The notes under the pieces are model-generated. The model was not told the origin of the DNA, made no database searches, and worked only from the letters and a program-made list of their open reading frames with translations. Made by a program: the position numbers and the translations under genes. A stretch of DNA of 64,000 nt from Primulina eburnea (Eukaryota > Streptophyta > Magnoliopsida > Lamiales > Gesneriaceae): positions 1 through 64,000 of the forward strand of contig NW_027331381.1 in NCBI RefSeq assembly GCF_022965805.1, written 5' to 3'. Shown here piece by piece: positions 23,124-35,100 of the stretch (the stretch's first letter is position 1; the number at the start of each line of letters is the position of its first letter).

Positions 23124-23913
23124 TGATGTGAATCTGGCCGGGCATGGTGTTCAAATTATTGATAAGCAAGGGAGAAGGGCTCGTGATGCATGGGAGCACG
23201 TTGGAAAGCCGAAGAAACATTATTCAAGAATTATTTTGAAGAACCGAGGCTACACGGACCCGAGCACGGACCAGTACATGGGGTCCGTGTCCATTACACT
23301 TGAGGAAGAGAAATCCCGAGCCGACACGGACCCGAGCACGGACCTGTACACGGGGTCCGTGTCTACTACTTTCGAGACATGAAAATTACAGTGCCTACAC
23401 GGACCCCCTTCCAGACCTCTACACGGGGTCCGTGTCTTTTAGTTTGCTGCGAGAATATTTTCCTATTTTAGAGTTTTAATTGTTTAGGTAACTAGATTTT
23501 CATATCTCTTTGATTGGGCATCAATATATAGTCAAATTTTATTCATTGTAAAGACAATTGATTATTATTCATCTTTTATGATATTGAGAATTCTCTCAAC
23601 ACAAGCTTAAGTTTCGTTATAACTTTTGCGTTGTATCAAATCAAACTTATCAAAAGATTAATCTTTTGTGGCATTTGTCGATCGATTTTCACGAGGGTTG
23701 CCAAGGGCGGGTTCTTTGGAGGTTCTCTTGAAACGCGATTGTTTCTCTCGTTGAGTAATTGTTGCTAGACCGCGTGATCTAGAGACGATTATCACACCTA
23801 TCCATTACTTGTTTCAAAGATCGGGAAAACACACGAGTCTTGTTATCGTAATTGAATAGAGGGTGCGATTGTTTAATCGTGTTTGCTATTTATTCGTGTC
23901 GAGATTCACGTCA
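23124..23913 (+). repeat. 3' LTR of TE4
   Basis: A 790-bp LTR, preceded by GAAGAAGGGAAG (purine tract). Palindromic cassette at about 23248-23437; TATATA at 23525-23530. It ends CACGTCA at 23913, followed by the TSD CATGA (23914-23918). Confidence 0.93.
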
Positions 23914-24755
23914 CATGAGATATTGTATTGGCGGAAGTGCCATAGTCTGCTACTGGATAATTGGCTATCGATGTGGATAGAATTATAGCTCATTCTATTA
24001 CTGATGATCAGTATTGTATCGATGTGGATAGAATTATAACTTCTTCTATTATTTTTGATCGATGTTATATCGATGTGGATAGAATCGGAGTTCCTTCTAT
24101 TACTGTTGATCGATACTATACTGATGTGGATAGAAACAGAGCTTCTTCTATTACTGGTGATCGATACTATGTCGACGTGGATAGAACTGGAGTCTTTTCT
24201 ATTACTGTTGGTCGATATGGAATGCCAATGTCTGGAAACCGGGATCCCTAGACTAGGATTGAGTCTAGTCTGAGTCGTGGAGTCACGAGCATTGTCGACA
24301 GTTTGATATTGATTATGTTTCAGATGTTGATACATATATCTGTTACCTGATTACATGCTTTATATTTGTTTATATGATTGCATGTTTCGTTGATTTATAC
24401 TGGGATTATATTCTCACCGGAATTATCCGGCTGTTGTCTTGTCTGTATGTGTACATGACAACAGGTGGGACATGTTCAGGGTTGAGGAGATGAAGAAAGA
24501 TCGTGATTAGAGTGGAGATTCCGGACTTTGAATATGATGTATAATAGGGTTGGAACACTTGACATTAGTTGTTGAACCTTAGTTTATTGTGAATGCATGC
24601 AGTACACGACTTGTATTTTATTTTATACTGATATTTATATTAGTTTGATTTCACTACGTTCCGCACTTTAAAAAGAAAAAAATTTAGACCCTGTTTTAAT
24701 TGATTATTTAGTCCCAATTATGATTAAGAATTTGATTAGCGTCCGGGTCCCCACA
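23914..24755 (+). repeat. TE3 3' LTR, right segment
   Basis: Continues the LTR broken at 9776 and ends GGGTCCCCACA at 24755. It contains five 51-bp tandem units (23967-24221) and the conserved double stem (about 24416-24464). The intact LTR would be about 2061 bp. The next bases (24756 on) are mid-pol of TE6. Confidence 0.9.
23967..24221 (+). repeat. 51-bp minisatellite, five units (TE3 LTR)
   Basis: Units begin ATCGATGTGGATAGAA and contain TTCTATTACTG; starts at 23967, 24018, 24069, 24120 and 24171. Because 51 is a multiple of three, open frames run through it on both strands. These are not genes. Confidence 0.92.
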
Positions 24756-26317
24756 TAAGTAGAAAGGTATGTTCTCTATCCTTATCGACTATGGGAGTCT
24801 CGAATTTGATTGAGGACTGTTGTTTGTCTGGACTAGTATTTGAGACAGATAAGAGACCAATGAGATTAGATACTATTCAAGCGGAACCAGAGCTGATTGT
24901 GAGAATTAAAGCGGCTCAGAAAGGTGATCAGAATATACAAAAGTAGATTGCTATGGTCAAAGCTGGACATCGATCGGAATATCAGGTTCGGAATAGTGTT
25001 TTGTATGTGAATAACCGTATTGTTGTGCCGAATGTTTCAGAATTGAAAGAGCAAATACTGACAGAAGCGCACAACAGTCGTTTTAGCATTCATCCTGGTG
25101 GCAGGAAAATGTATAATGATTTGAAGACACAGTATTGGTGGAAACAAATGAAAGCGGACATTGCTACATTTGTATCAAAGTGTCTCAATTGCCAACAGGT
25201 GAAAGCTGAGAGAAAGAAACCAGGAGGATTGTTACAGAGTTTGTCTATTCCTGAATGGAAATGGGATCACATTTCCATGGATTTTGTGACACAATTACCG
25301 AGATCCTCCCGAGGTTTTTATGCGATTTGGGTCGTGATTGATCGATTGACCAAATCCGCCTGTTTTATTCCATTCAAGATGACATATAGATATGATCAGA
25401 TGGCCGATATTTATGTTAAGGAAGTGGTTAGACTGCACGGAGTGCCAAAGTCGATTGTTTCAGACCGTGATCCTCGGTTTACATCGCACTTTTGGCAAAG
25501 TTTGCAGCAAGCTCTAGGTATGAAATTGCATCTTAGTACCGCATATCACCCACAGACTGACGGACAGTCAGAACGGACGATTCAGACATTGGAAGATATG
25601 CTGAGAGCAGTAGTGCTTGATTTTAGCATTAATTGGCAAGATGCATTACCTCTTTGTGAATTTTCGTACAACAACAGCTATCAGACGAGTATTGAAATGG
25701 CACCATTTGAAGCGTTGTACGGAAAGAAGTGTCGATCCCCTCTTTATTGGGATGATATCTCTGAAGTTCCTGAGACTGGACCTGATATGATCAGAGATAT
25801 GACTGAAAAAGTGAAACTGATTCAGAAGAAAATGAAGGCAGCCCAGGACAGACAAGCCAAATATGCCAACTTTCGACGTAGACCGTTGGTATTTGAGGCA
25901 GGAGACCGAGTGTTCCTGAAGATTTCACCTTTCAAGGGTGTTGTCTGATTTGGAAAGAAAGGGAAGTTGTCTCCACAATACGTCGGTCCTTATGAGATTC
26001 TCGAGAAGATAGGAGATCGTGCCTATCGACTAGCATTGCCGCCTTCTTTATCTGGAATACATGATGTCTTTCATGTATCAATGCTGCGGAAATATCTCCC
26101 TGATGATTCTCATGTTATTCAACCAGACGAGACCGAGCTGGACGAGACATTGAGTTATGTCGAGAAACCGATTCGGATTATCGATCGTAAAGAAAAACAG
26201 CTCAGAACAAAGACGATTCCTCTTGTGAAAGTTCAATGGACTCGTCATGGTATCGAAGAAGCTACTTGGGAGACTGAGTCTGATATGAGACAAGAATTCC
26301 CAGCATTATTTCACTGA
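24756..26317 (+). pseudogene. TE6 pol fragment: end of RNase H linker, integrase, chromodomain-like tail
   Basis: Starts at the SRKVCSLSLST segment after RNase H and continues through the integrase zinc-finger region ([22 protein letters not shown]), the core ([33 protein letters not shown]) and the C-terminal [13 protein letters not shown] segment, ending PALFH with a stop. It stays in one frame and is interrupted by TAG at 24944-24946 and TGA at 25946-25948. It is closely related to TE3 and TE7. Confidence 0.9.
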
Positions 26318-26417
26318 TGTAAATTTTCATATACAGTTCTTGTATATATACTCCTTGTTAATACAAATAAAATGCCTGTGATTTCGAGGACGAAATCGTA
26401 TCTTAGGGGGGGAGAAA

Positions 26418-27132
26418 TGTAATGCCCGGAAATTTAATCCTAATAATCTATAATTATTGATATATAATTTGATATGATTATGAAAGGATTAATCGGTACA
26501 TGAAATAAGATTAAATATGACGGGTGCAAGTGTTGGACAGAACTAGTGGCGCCCGAGCGGTAAGAAATGACCGCCCGAGCGCCAAAGTTCCATAAAAACA
26601 CATCTTGGACAGAATGTGTGGCGCCCGGGCGGTAGTTTTTGACCGCCCGAGCGCCAATGTGCAATCCGGAAAGAATTTGGACAGAGGATGCCGCGCTCGA
26701 GCGGTAGTTTATTACCGCCCGAGCGCCGACCGAAATTCATGAAAGATGACACGTATCAAATGCATGCAACCGGATATATATATATACGAATCCTTCAGGA
26801 TTTACGAAGAAGGAAAGAAAGAAATAATCTGAGAAATCCGTCCGTCTGATTTTGAATCCGACTTCGGTACTGAGTTCCTAACAACGTAGGCTACAACTGG
26901 ACGTAATTTTTACTACGTTTTGACATGTTTTAGAATTATGATATTGTCAAAATTGAATGGAACTCATATATGTTGTTCTTGACATGTTAGACATCATAGA
27001 ATCGAAGTCAGATTAAGAAACGGACTGATTATGGAATTGTTATGAATTTTTAGGGTAAATTGATTTATACCAGACATATTTGAATTGTGATTGGATTACG
27101 GATTGTATCGGATATGGGTTATGGATTGTAAC
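26418..27132 (+). repeat. TE6 3' LTR, first segment
   Basis: Starts TGTAATGCCCGGAAATTTAA. Three CG-rich hairpins at about 26546-26728 are of the GGCGCCCGAGCGG type, like TE3 and unlike TE7, although the surrounding LTR sequence resembles TE7. A short TA repeat is at 26773-26787. It breaks at 27132, where TE7 inserted; GTAAC at 27128-27132 is the TSD copy. Confidence 0.9.
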
Positions 27133-29224
27133 TGTAATGCCCGAAAATTTAATCCTATTAATCCGTAATTATTGATTATAATTTGATATGATTATGAAAG
27201 GATTAATCGGAACACGATTTGAGATAACGTGTGCAAATTAAATGTGCGAGAACAGTAGCCTCGGCGCACATGCGCGGTTATATGCGCGCACATGCGCGAG
27301 AAATACAGTGGAGTCGGCGCACATGCGCGATGAGGATGCGCGCACATGCGCGGAAACTCCAGAAGGCTTCGCGCATATGCGCGGAAACGAGTCGCGCATA
27401 TGCGCGAGCTGCCGAGAATTTCACCGCGAAGACCAGTAGGTCTCGCGCATATGCGCCGGTAGTGTCGCGCATATGCGCGAGACATGCAGCGTGGAAGATC
27501 GCCACTTGGCTCATTGTATGTGCGAGATATATATATATATATATATATACATGCAAAATGAATCTTCAGAAATGAAATATGAAGGAAAACGAGAATCCAG
27601 GGAAAGCTTCGACTTTTGTTAGGAGAATTCGATTCGCGAGAAATCCGTCCGTCCAAATCGTAATCCGACTTCGACACGGTAATCCTATTGACGTAGGCTA
27701 CAACTTGACATAAGTTTTGCTACGTTTTGACATTTTTTGAAATTATGCTATTGTCAGAATTGAATAGGATTCATATATGATGTTCGTGACATGTTAGACA
27801 TCATAGAATCGAAGTCAGATTAAGAAATAGACTGATTATGGAATTGTTATGAATTTCTGATTATAATCGGTTGATATCGGACAGATTTAGATTATGGATT
27901 GATTATAGATTGTACTTGATATGAGTTATGGATTGTAACTGTTATCTGGTGTATTGGTATTGACGGGGATATTGGAATTGTACCGTTATACCGTTGATTT
28001 TGAATTAAATCTATATTGATCAGATTGTTATGGAATTGACTGGTATATTGATATGAGATTATTGATATTGTCATTGCCAGACAGGCTGTGAGTTCAGGAT
28101 ATCGACTGAGCCAGAAACCGACGAAATAAAGGTATAAGTCAATGTGGTATTGGGAGATGGACTTGAGTCGGTTTAGACTTGGGTTTCCCTAAATCACATA
28201 CTTTACTTTATTGCATTAATATTTGCATTGATTGATTGATATACTTGTTTTCTTGAGTTATAGATTACAGGTATTAGAAGAGTAATCTTATGACAGAAGT
28301 GTCGTTAGTGGTGGGATCACCACGGGCACATTGCACGATGTCATAAGATTGTGTATTGGCGGATGTGCCAAAGACTGTCACTGGATGTTTGGCTATCGAT
28401 GTGGATAGGATGGTGGCTTTTTCTATTACTGTTAATCAGTATGGTATCGATGTGGATAGATTAGTAGCTCTTCTATTACTGTTAATCGATGTTATATCGA
28501 TGTGGATAGAATTAGAGTTGCTTCTATTACTGTTAATCGGTACTATATTGATGTGGATAGAATAATAGCTTGATCTATTACTGGTAATCGATACCGTATC
28601 GATGTGAATAGAACTGGAGTCTTTTCTATTACTGTTGATCGATACTATATCGGCGTGGATAGAACTGGAGTCTTTTCTATTACTGCTAGTCGATATACGC
28701 ATGCCAACTTCTGGAATCGGGATCCCTAGACTAGGATTGAGTCTAGTCTGAATGATGTAGCTACGAGTATTGTCGACAGTTTGATATTGATTATGTTTCA
28801 GACTTTGTTACATATATCTGTTACCTGATTACATGCTTTATAATGTTTATATGATTGCATGTTTCGTTGATTTATACTGGGAGTATATTCTCACCGGTTT
28901 ATCCGGCTGTTGTCTTGTCTGTATGTGTACTTGACAACAGGTGGGAAAAGATCAGGGTCCAGGAGATGAAGAGAGAGATCGTGATTAGAGTGGTGGCACC
29001 GGACTTGGACTAGAGATAGGGTTGAACACTTGATAGTAGTTGTCAAACCCTAGTTTGAATAAATGTTTGTGATACAGGACTTGTATTTTATATACTGATA
29101 TGTATATATGGTTTGATTTCACTACGTTCCGCATTTTAAAAAAAAAATTTTTAGACCCTGTTTTATAATTGATTAATTAGTCCCAAAGATGATTAAGAAC
29201 TTGATTAGCGTCCAGGTCCCCACA
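27133..29224 (+). repeat. 5' LTR of TE7
   Basis: A 2092-bp LTR (TGTAATGCCCGAAAATTTAA...GTCCCCACA). Palindromic cassette at 27251-27487 built of GCGCACATGCGCG and GCGCATATGCGC units; TA repeat 27526-27549; six-unit 51-bp array 28395-28699; conserved double stem near 28893-28940. The 3' LTR has one more 13-bp cassette unit and a longer TA run. Confidence 0.95.
28395..28699 (+). repeat. 51-bp minisatellite, six units (TE7 5' LTR)
   Basis: Unit starts at about 28395, 28446, 28496, 28547, 28598 and 28649; consensus start ATCGATGTGGATAGAA. The TE6 LTR that hosts TE7 has only one such unit (about 52711-52761). Confidence 0.92.
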
Positions 29225-29465
29225 ACAAGTGGTATCAGAGCGATAGATCCCTTAGACTGAGATAGAAGCTAGTGAGCGGGGTATAGTGATTTTCTTTCCT
29301 GCTTTTGATTGCTAGCATGATTCCTGTTTTAATATATGCTACCTGAATTATCTGATATTGATATGGTATTGTATATTATTGGAATGGATCAGCTGTAAGA
29401 TGATCCGAGGAGGATTGAAACTGGTAAGTGGTATTTGGAATTACTAACCTCTTCGATTATCAGAT
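29225..29465 (+). other. TE7 primer-binding site and leader
   Basis: ACAAG separates the LTR end from TGGTATCAGAGC (29230-29241), which is complementary to initiator Met tRNA. The rest of the 240-bp leader has no recognisable feature before the gag ATG at 29466. Confidence 0.8.
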
Positions 29466-30558
29466 ATGCCTCTGAGAAGGATACCAAAACAGGGAAGTAC
29501 ATCGAATCCTCCTATGGATGTGACCCCTACTCCAATGGAGCAATTGTTGAAAAGATTTCAGTCATTCCATCCACCGACTTTGAAAGGGACGGAGAATTCT
29601 GTGGAATGTGAAAGTTGGTTGGACGATATTGAATCGTTGTTCGAATCTTTGGAATATACTGAGGAAAAGAGGGTGAAACTGATCGGACACCAGATGCATG
29701 ACGTTGCTAAACACTGGTGGAACACGACAAAACGGGCTTTGGAATTACGAGGTACGGCCATTACCTGGAATGTGTTTAAGACTGAATTTTATCTACGGTT
29801 CTTTCCAGTTTCATATAGGAAGGACAAGGGAGCCGAGTTCGCAAACTTGAGACAGGGCCAGTTAAACATTGAGGATTATGTGGCTAAGTTCTCTACTCTG
29901 CTCCGATTTGCCCCTCATGTGGCTGGAAGTGATGAGGCTGTTGCAGACCAGTTTATAAATGGTCTAAATCCTGAAATATTTACCTTGGTGAATACCGGAA
30001 GGCCAAACAATTTTACTGATGCCTTGAACCGAGCCAAGGGAGCTGAAGCCGGATTGATAAGACAGAAAGAGGCTTCGTTTGTGCCTTCAGCACCGAGTTC
30101 ACAGATGCCTCCACCATTCCCTCGATTTGAAAGTGGTAGTGGAAGTGGGAAGAAAGACTTCCTGAAGGCTAAGGGGAAGAAATTCAAGAAAGCTGGGAGT
30201 AGCTCCTCTAGTTCGAGTGGCTCTAGACAGACTAGTCAGGGCCAGAGTTATACCGGACCATACTGTAGCACTTGTGGAGGGAAGCATTCCACTGAACAGT
30301 GCAGAGGAGTGTTCGGCAACTGCTGCATCTGTAAACAGCAGGGACACTTTGCTCGAGTGTGTCCACAGAGAGGTGCACAGGGATCACATGCAGCTGAGTC
30401 ATCTGGATAAGTTGCTCAGACAGGGAGACGACCCTCTACCGTGCATTCCTTTCAGCCAGCACCGTCTACTCTGTCACAGCAGAGGCCAGGAGGGGGCCAG
30501 ACAGCGAGCCAGCCTCCTAGACAGCAGGCCCGATTGTTTGCTTTGACTGAGGAGCACG
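29466..30558 (+). pseudogene. TE7 gag and start of protease region (to the TE8 insertion)
   Basis: Starts MPLRRIPKQG. The capsid-type gag domain has SWLDDIESLFESLEY, KHWWNTTKRALE and [18 protein letters not shown]. It is followed by a Ser-rich linker and two zinc knuckles: a short one (CSTCGGKHSTEQC, CX2CX3HX4C) and a canonical one ([14 protein letters not shown]). A TAA at 30408-30410 cuts the frame just after the knuckles; downstream the same frame stays open to the TE8 insertion at 30564 and resumes in phase at 38137. Closest relative in the window: TE9 gag. Confidence 0.9.
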
Positions 30559-30563
30559 CTCAG

Positions 30564-32013
30564 TGTAGTGACCCGTTCCAGAATCACCTACTAATCAAAA
30601 ACTAAGCATGCAATTAACCTAATTAATTATAATCAGAGATAACAGCGGAAATATGGCCAACAACAATAGTTATACAACCCAATCGAAATCGAAGTCTAGA
30701 CTAACTCAAAATGAAATATCCAGTACAACCATATCGAATCAAATGGAAAACACTGAAAACTAAACCAACCAGCTACTCAACGTCCTCCTCCTGCTCCTCC
30801 TGAGCCATCCAACCTGAGGCCTGCCCCGTGGGAATGGGGTGTCCAAGAATAAACAAAACCGAGGACGTGAGCGATAAGAACGCCCAGTACAAAAGTATGA
30901 GTATACAAACCTATATGAAATGCACATGCTATGATATGATACCAGGGTAGTCAAGAAACAGGAATCACAAAGGATCTCAAAATGCTCAGTCTAGAGGCGC
31001 CAAGTGGATAGTGCCGCGCGGTCCAACCTCTGGGTCACTGCATCCACTACAAGAAAGACGTGGACCTAAAATGTCCCGGACCACCGAAGCCCTCCCGACC
31101 CGTCGGCCACTGTGTACTCTCGGTGTCCATGCGTCCACAAGACAGGGCTGAGCGGCCCCAAGATATAGCTTATCTCGAAAGAGATACAGCTCAACAGTAA
31201 AGGCTATCTCGAAGGAGATACGGCTCAACATGATATGCAATATGCATCATAACTCGTGACATAATAGCATGCATCATATGACATATAACAATGCAGCAAA
31301 TACTCATGCAACACATATATGAATGTATACTCAACCAGGATATCTCGGATAGTACTTTCGTACCTCTATCACAGCAAGCCTAGCCTTACGCAACACCGCT
31401 AATCAGGTCTAGCACCAGCCTACGCATCAAAAGCATACTCAATCAATACTACCATGCTCGACTAGCAAAACCAGTACTCCCTAGTACTACCAAAGGTTTA
31501 GGGTTTACCTTCGTCCGTCGACAGCCCTTTGATGTCGATTGCCTTGAAACTCAGGCGCCGCTACGCTACTACTCCTGGCAGCTCTTGGCTATCGCTCGAC
31601 CAACAACTAACCCTAGAAACCTTCCAAATCCTCTCAACTATGAGGCAAAAATCATGAATTGGCAAGTCACAAATGAGAAATCCGAGCACTATTTATAGGC
31701 CATGTTCGGATCCTCCGAACATCACTTCGGAACGTCCGAACGCTACGTGTCCATTGGCTCTTGACAGCTCATGATCGGATCCTACGATCATACACTTCGG
31801 ACCGTCCGAACATGCATGGAAAATGACGTGTCGATCAACACTTGACACCTATGATCGGATTCACCGAAATACACTTCGGATCGTCCGAACTCTTCGGTGC
31901 TTCCGAACCCTCTTCGGTCCGTCCGATCATGACCATAGCCAAAATTATACCTTAAACCTTCTTAATCACCATTACTCCGTTAATTACCCAATTTGGAATT
32001 CGGGCTACTACAT
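30564..32013 (-). repeat. 3' LTR of TE8
   Basis: On the minus strand it starts TGTAGTAGCCCGAATT and ends GGGTCACTACA. The palindromic cassette at 31692-31935 is built of TTCGGA..TCCGAA and ATGATCGGA..TCCGATCAT units. The TATA box on the minus strand is at 31691-31697. Two copies of TATCTCGAAAGAGATA-type stems lie at about 31168-31222. Confidence 0.95.
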
Positions 32014-32162
32014 TCTCCCTCCCTTAAAAGATTTCGTCCTCGAAATCAGGCTTAGAGAATGAACAAAACAAAATAACAACATCATTAATACATCTCAATT
32101 GTTGTTGAATACAACTGATACTATGATTACAACTGAAAACACAAACTTATACAAAGCACAAC

Positions 32163-35100
32163 TCAAAAGAGCTCTGGATGCTCCGAACGCATACGACTCT
32201 CTAACTCCCAAGTGGCTTCTTCAGTGCCTCGACGCTGCCACTGCACTAAGACAAGAGGAATGATCTTATTCCGCAACACCTTATCTTTGCGATCTAGAAT
32301 CTGAACTGGTCGCTCCACGTAAGACAAATCCGTATCAAGTTGAACTTCAGATGGATGTAAGATGTGCGACTCATCTGCTACATAACGTCTCAACAAGGAT
32401 ACGTGGAACACATCATGAATACTTGATAGGTACGGCGGCAACGCAAGTCTGTAAGCTAAATCTCCCACACATTCCAGTATCTCGAATGGACCAATAAATC
32501 TCGGAGACAGCTTACCCTTGAGACCAAATCTCAAAATCCTGCGAAAAGGCGAAACTCGGAGAAACACCTTCTCACCTGGCTGAAAATGAAGAGGTCGACG
32601 CTTTGTGTTCGCATAACCAGCCTGTCGATCCTGAGCAGTCTTAATCCGCTTCTTGATTACTGCAACCTTATCTATAGCCTGCTGGACTAACTCCGGTACC
32701 TCTACCTGTCGTTCCCCGACTTCATCCCAGAATAATGGAGTACGACAACGTCGCCCGTACAACGCCTCAAATGGTGCCATACCAATACTACGATGATAGC
32801 TGTTGTTGTACGCGAACTCAATCAAAGGCAAATGATCCTGCCAAGCGGGTCCGAAATCCATAACACAGGCTCGCAACATATCCTCAAGCGTACGGATAGT
32901 CCTCTCTGATTGACCGTCAGTCTCCGGATGATAAGCAGTACTCAGACTCAGTGTAGTACCCAAAGCTGACTGGAAACTACCCCAAAACCGTGAGGTAAAA
33001 CGAGGATCTCTGTCACTAACAATACTGACAGGCACTCCATGCAAACGTACAATCTCCTGAATGTACAATCGAGCCATACGATCGAAAGTGAAATCACGAT
33101 TATACGGCAGAAAATGAGCAGACTTGGTGAGTCGATCCACCACTACCCAGATAGCATCGCTGTTCCTCGAAGATAATGGCAAGTGAGTAATGAAATCCAT
33201 CGTAATATGCTCCCACTTCCATTCTGGAATAGGTAAGTTCAACAACAATCCTCCCGGTCGACGGTGCTCTGCCTTAACCTGCTGGCAAACTAGACACTTG
33301 GAGACAAACTGATACACGCTGCGCTTCATCCCTTTCCACCAAAACCGCATCCTCAAGTCTCTATACATCTTGTTGCTTCCTGGATGAACACTTAACTTGC
33401 TTCGATGCGCCTGAGACAATATCTCGTCCCTCAAAGTGTCATCCTCTGGTACTACAACCCGATTAGATAAGCACAGAAGACCATTGGACTGATAATGGAA
33501 ATTGCTATCACCACCAACTAACCGAGCTAATCTCTGAGTCTTGAGATCAGACATCTGAGCTTCTCGAATCCAAGTGAACAAATTGGGCTCAGATAAAATG
33601 GTAGCAACACGAATGCTCTCCATACCTTTCCGATGCTTGAAGTTAAACCCCAACGAGCAACTATCCTGGATGGCACTAGTCATAGCACAAATCTGAAGTG
33701 CAGAGGCTCTCACCTTGCGACTAAGCGCATCAGCTGTGAGATTCGCAGAACCTGGATGGTACTTGATCTCGCAATCATAATCCTTCAGCAAATCCATCCA
33801 ACGACGTTGCCTCATGTTCAACTCAGCCTGAGTGAACAGATATTTCAGACTCTTATGATCAGTAAAGATTTCAAACTGAACACCGTACAAATAATGACGC
33901 CAAATCTTCAGCGTAAACACAATAGCTGCCAATTCCAGATCATGAGTGGGATACTTCTCCTCGTGAGATTTCAGCTGTCTGGAAGCATAAGCAATCACAT
34001 GACCGTTTTGCGTCAACACACACCCTAAGCCTTGAGTGGAGGCATCGGTGTAAACACTGAAACCATCAGATCCTGACGGTAACGCCAAAACAGGTGCAGA
34101 AGTCAGAAGTCGACGAAGCTCTCTGAAACTATCTTCGCACTCGGATGACCACTCAAATGGAACATCCCTCCGAGTAAGTTGCGTCAATGGTCTGGCTATC
34201 TGAGAGAAATTCACGATGAAGCGACGATAATACCCTGCCAGACCTAGAAAACTACGGATCTCAGCCACCGTCGTCGGACGTGACCAATTCAGCACTGCTT
34301 CAATCTTGCTGGGATCCACAGAAACTCCTTCCTTGGAAATCACATGACCAAGGAATACCACACGATCAATCCAGAACTCGCACTTACTCAGCTTAGCATA
34401 TAATTGCTTCTCGCGAAGAATCTGCAACACAATCCTCAAGTGTTGGGCATGCTCTTCCACACTGTGGGAATAGATCAAGATATCGTCAATGAAAACCACC
34501 ACAAACTGATCCAGAAAATCTCGGAAGACTCGGTTCATCAGATCCATGAACACCGCTGGCGCATTCGTCAATCCGAATGGCATAACTAGAAACTCGTAAT
34601 GCCCATAACGAGTACGAAATGCAGTCTTGGAAATATCATCATCTCTGACTCTCATCTGATGATAACCCGATCGCAAGTCGATCTTGGAGTAAACAGAAGT
34701 ACCCTGAAGCTGATCGAACAAGTCATCAATACGGGGTAAAGGGTACTTGTTTTTGATCGTCACCCGATTCAGCTGGCGATAATCAATGCACAACCGCATC
34801 GATCCATCCTTCTTCTTGACAAACAAGACTGGAGCTCCCCAAGGCGAAACACTCGGGCGAATATAACCCTTATCAAGAAGATCCTGCAATTGCTGCTTCA
34901 GCTCTCTCATCTCTGACGGAGCAAGACGATAGGGGGCACGAGAAATCGGTGCAGTCCCTGGCATTAAATCTATGCCAAATTCCACCTCTCTAACCGGAGG
35001 AAAACCAGGAATCTCATCTGGGAAAACATCAGGAAATTCACAAACTACTGGAATATCCTCTAGACCAACACTACCTGTGGATGAATCAATCGCATAGATG

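Larger units (their letters stand above)
9777..23913 (+). mobile_element. TE4: non-autonomous gypsy-type element with a gag-like ORF, split by TE5
   Basis: Two 790-bp LTRs (9777-10566 and 23124-23913), both TGATGTGAATCTGG...CACGTCA, with TSD CATGA at 9772-9776 and 23914-23918. There is a primer-binding site after the left LTR and the purine tract GAAGAAGGGAAG before the right LTR. Without TE5 the element is about 4.3 kb. Its internal region keeps a gag-like frame and a decayed integrase remnant but has no protease, RT or RNase H. It resembles gag-bearing non-autonomous elements (TR-GAG type) that use enzymes of a relative. Confidence 0.9.
6500..24755 (+). mobile_element. TE3: right part of a Ty3/gypsy element, its LTR split by TE4
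   Basis: Consists of a pol fragment (6500-8502), purine tract (about 8537-8552), the left part of the LTR (8553-9776) and the right part of the same LTR (23919-24755, with a TSD copy at 23914-23918). TE4 with TE5 inside occupies 9777-23913. The left half (5' LTR, gag, protease, part of RT) is not in the window because TE2 entered at 6500. TE3 itself ends at 24755 directly against mid-pol of TE6. Confidence 0.8.

Noticed and set aside
23961..24335. Repeat-rich ORFs on both strands across the 51-bp arrays
   Set aside because: Open frames follow from a unit length divisible by three; they lie inside LTRs and are open on both strands alike.
27231..27556. Arg/Ala/His-rich ORFs over the GCGCACATGCGCG units of TE7 LTRs
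   Set aside because: They are open only because of the CG-rich repeats, overlap on both strands and lie in LTR U3.
30760..31240. Short minus-strand ORFs in the TE8 LTRs (repeated at 36879-37359)
   Set aside because: They are identical because the LTRs are nearly identical; no domain is recognised and they are shorter than 90 codons.
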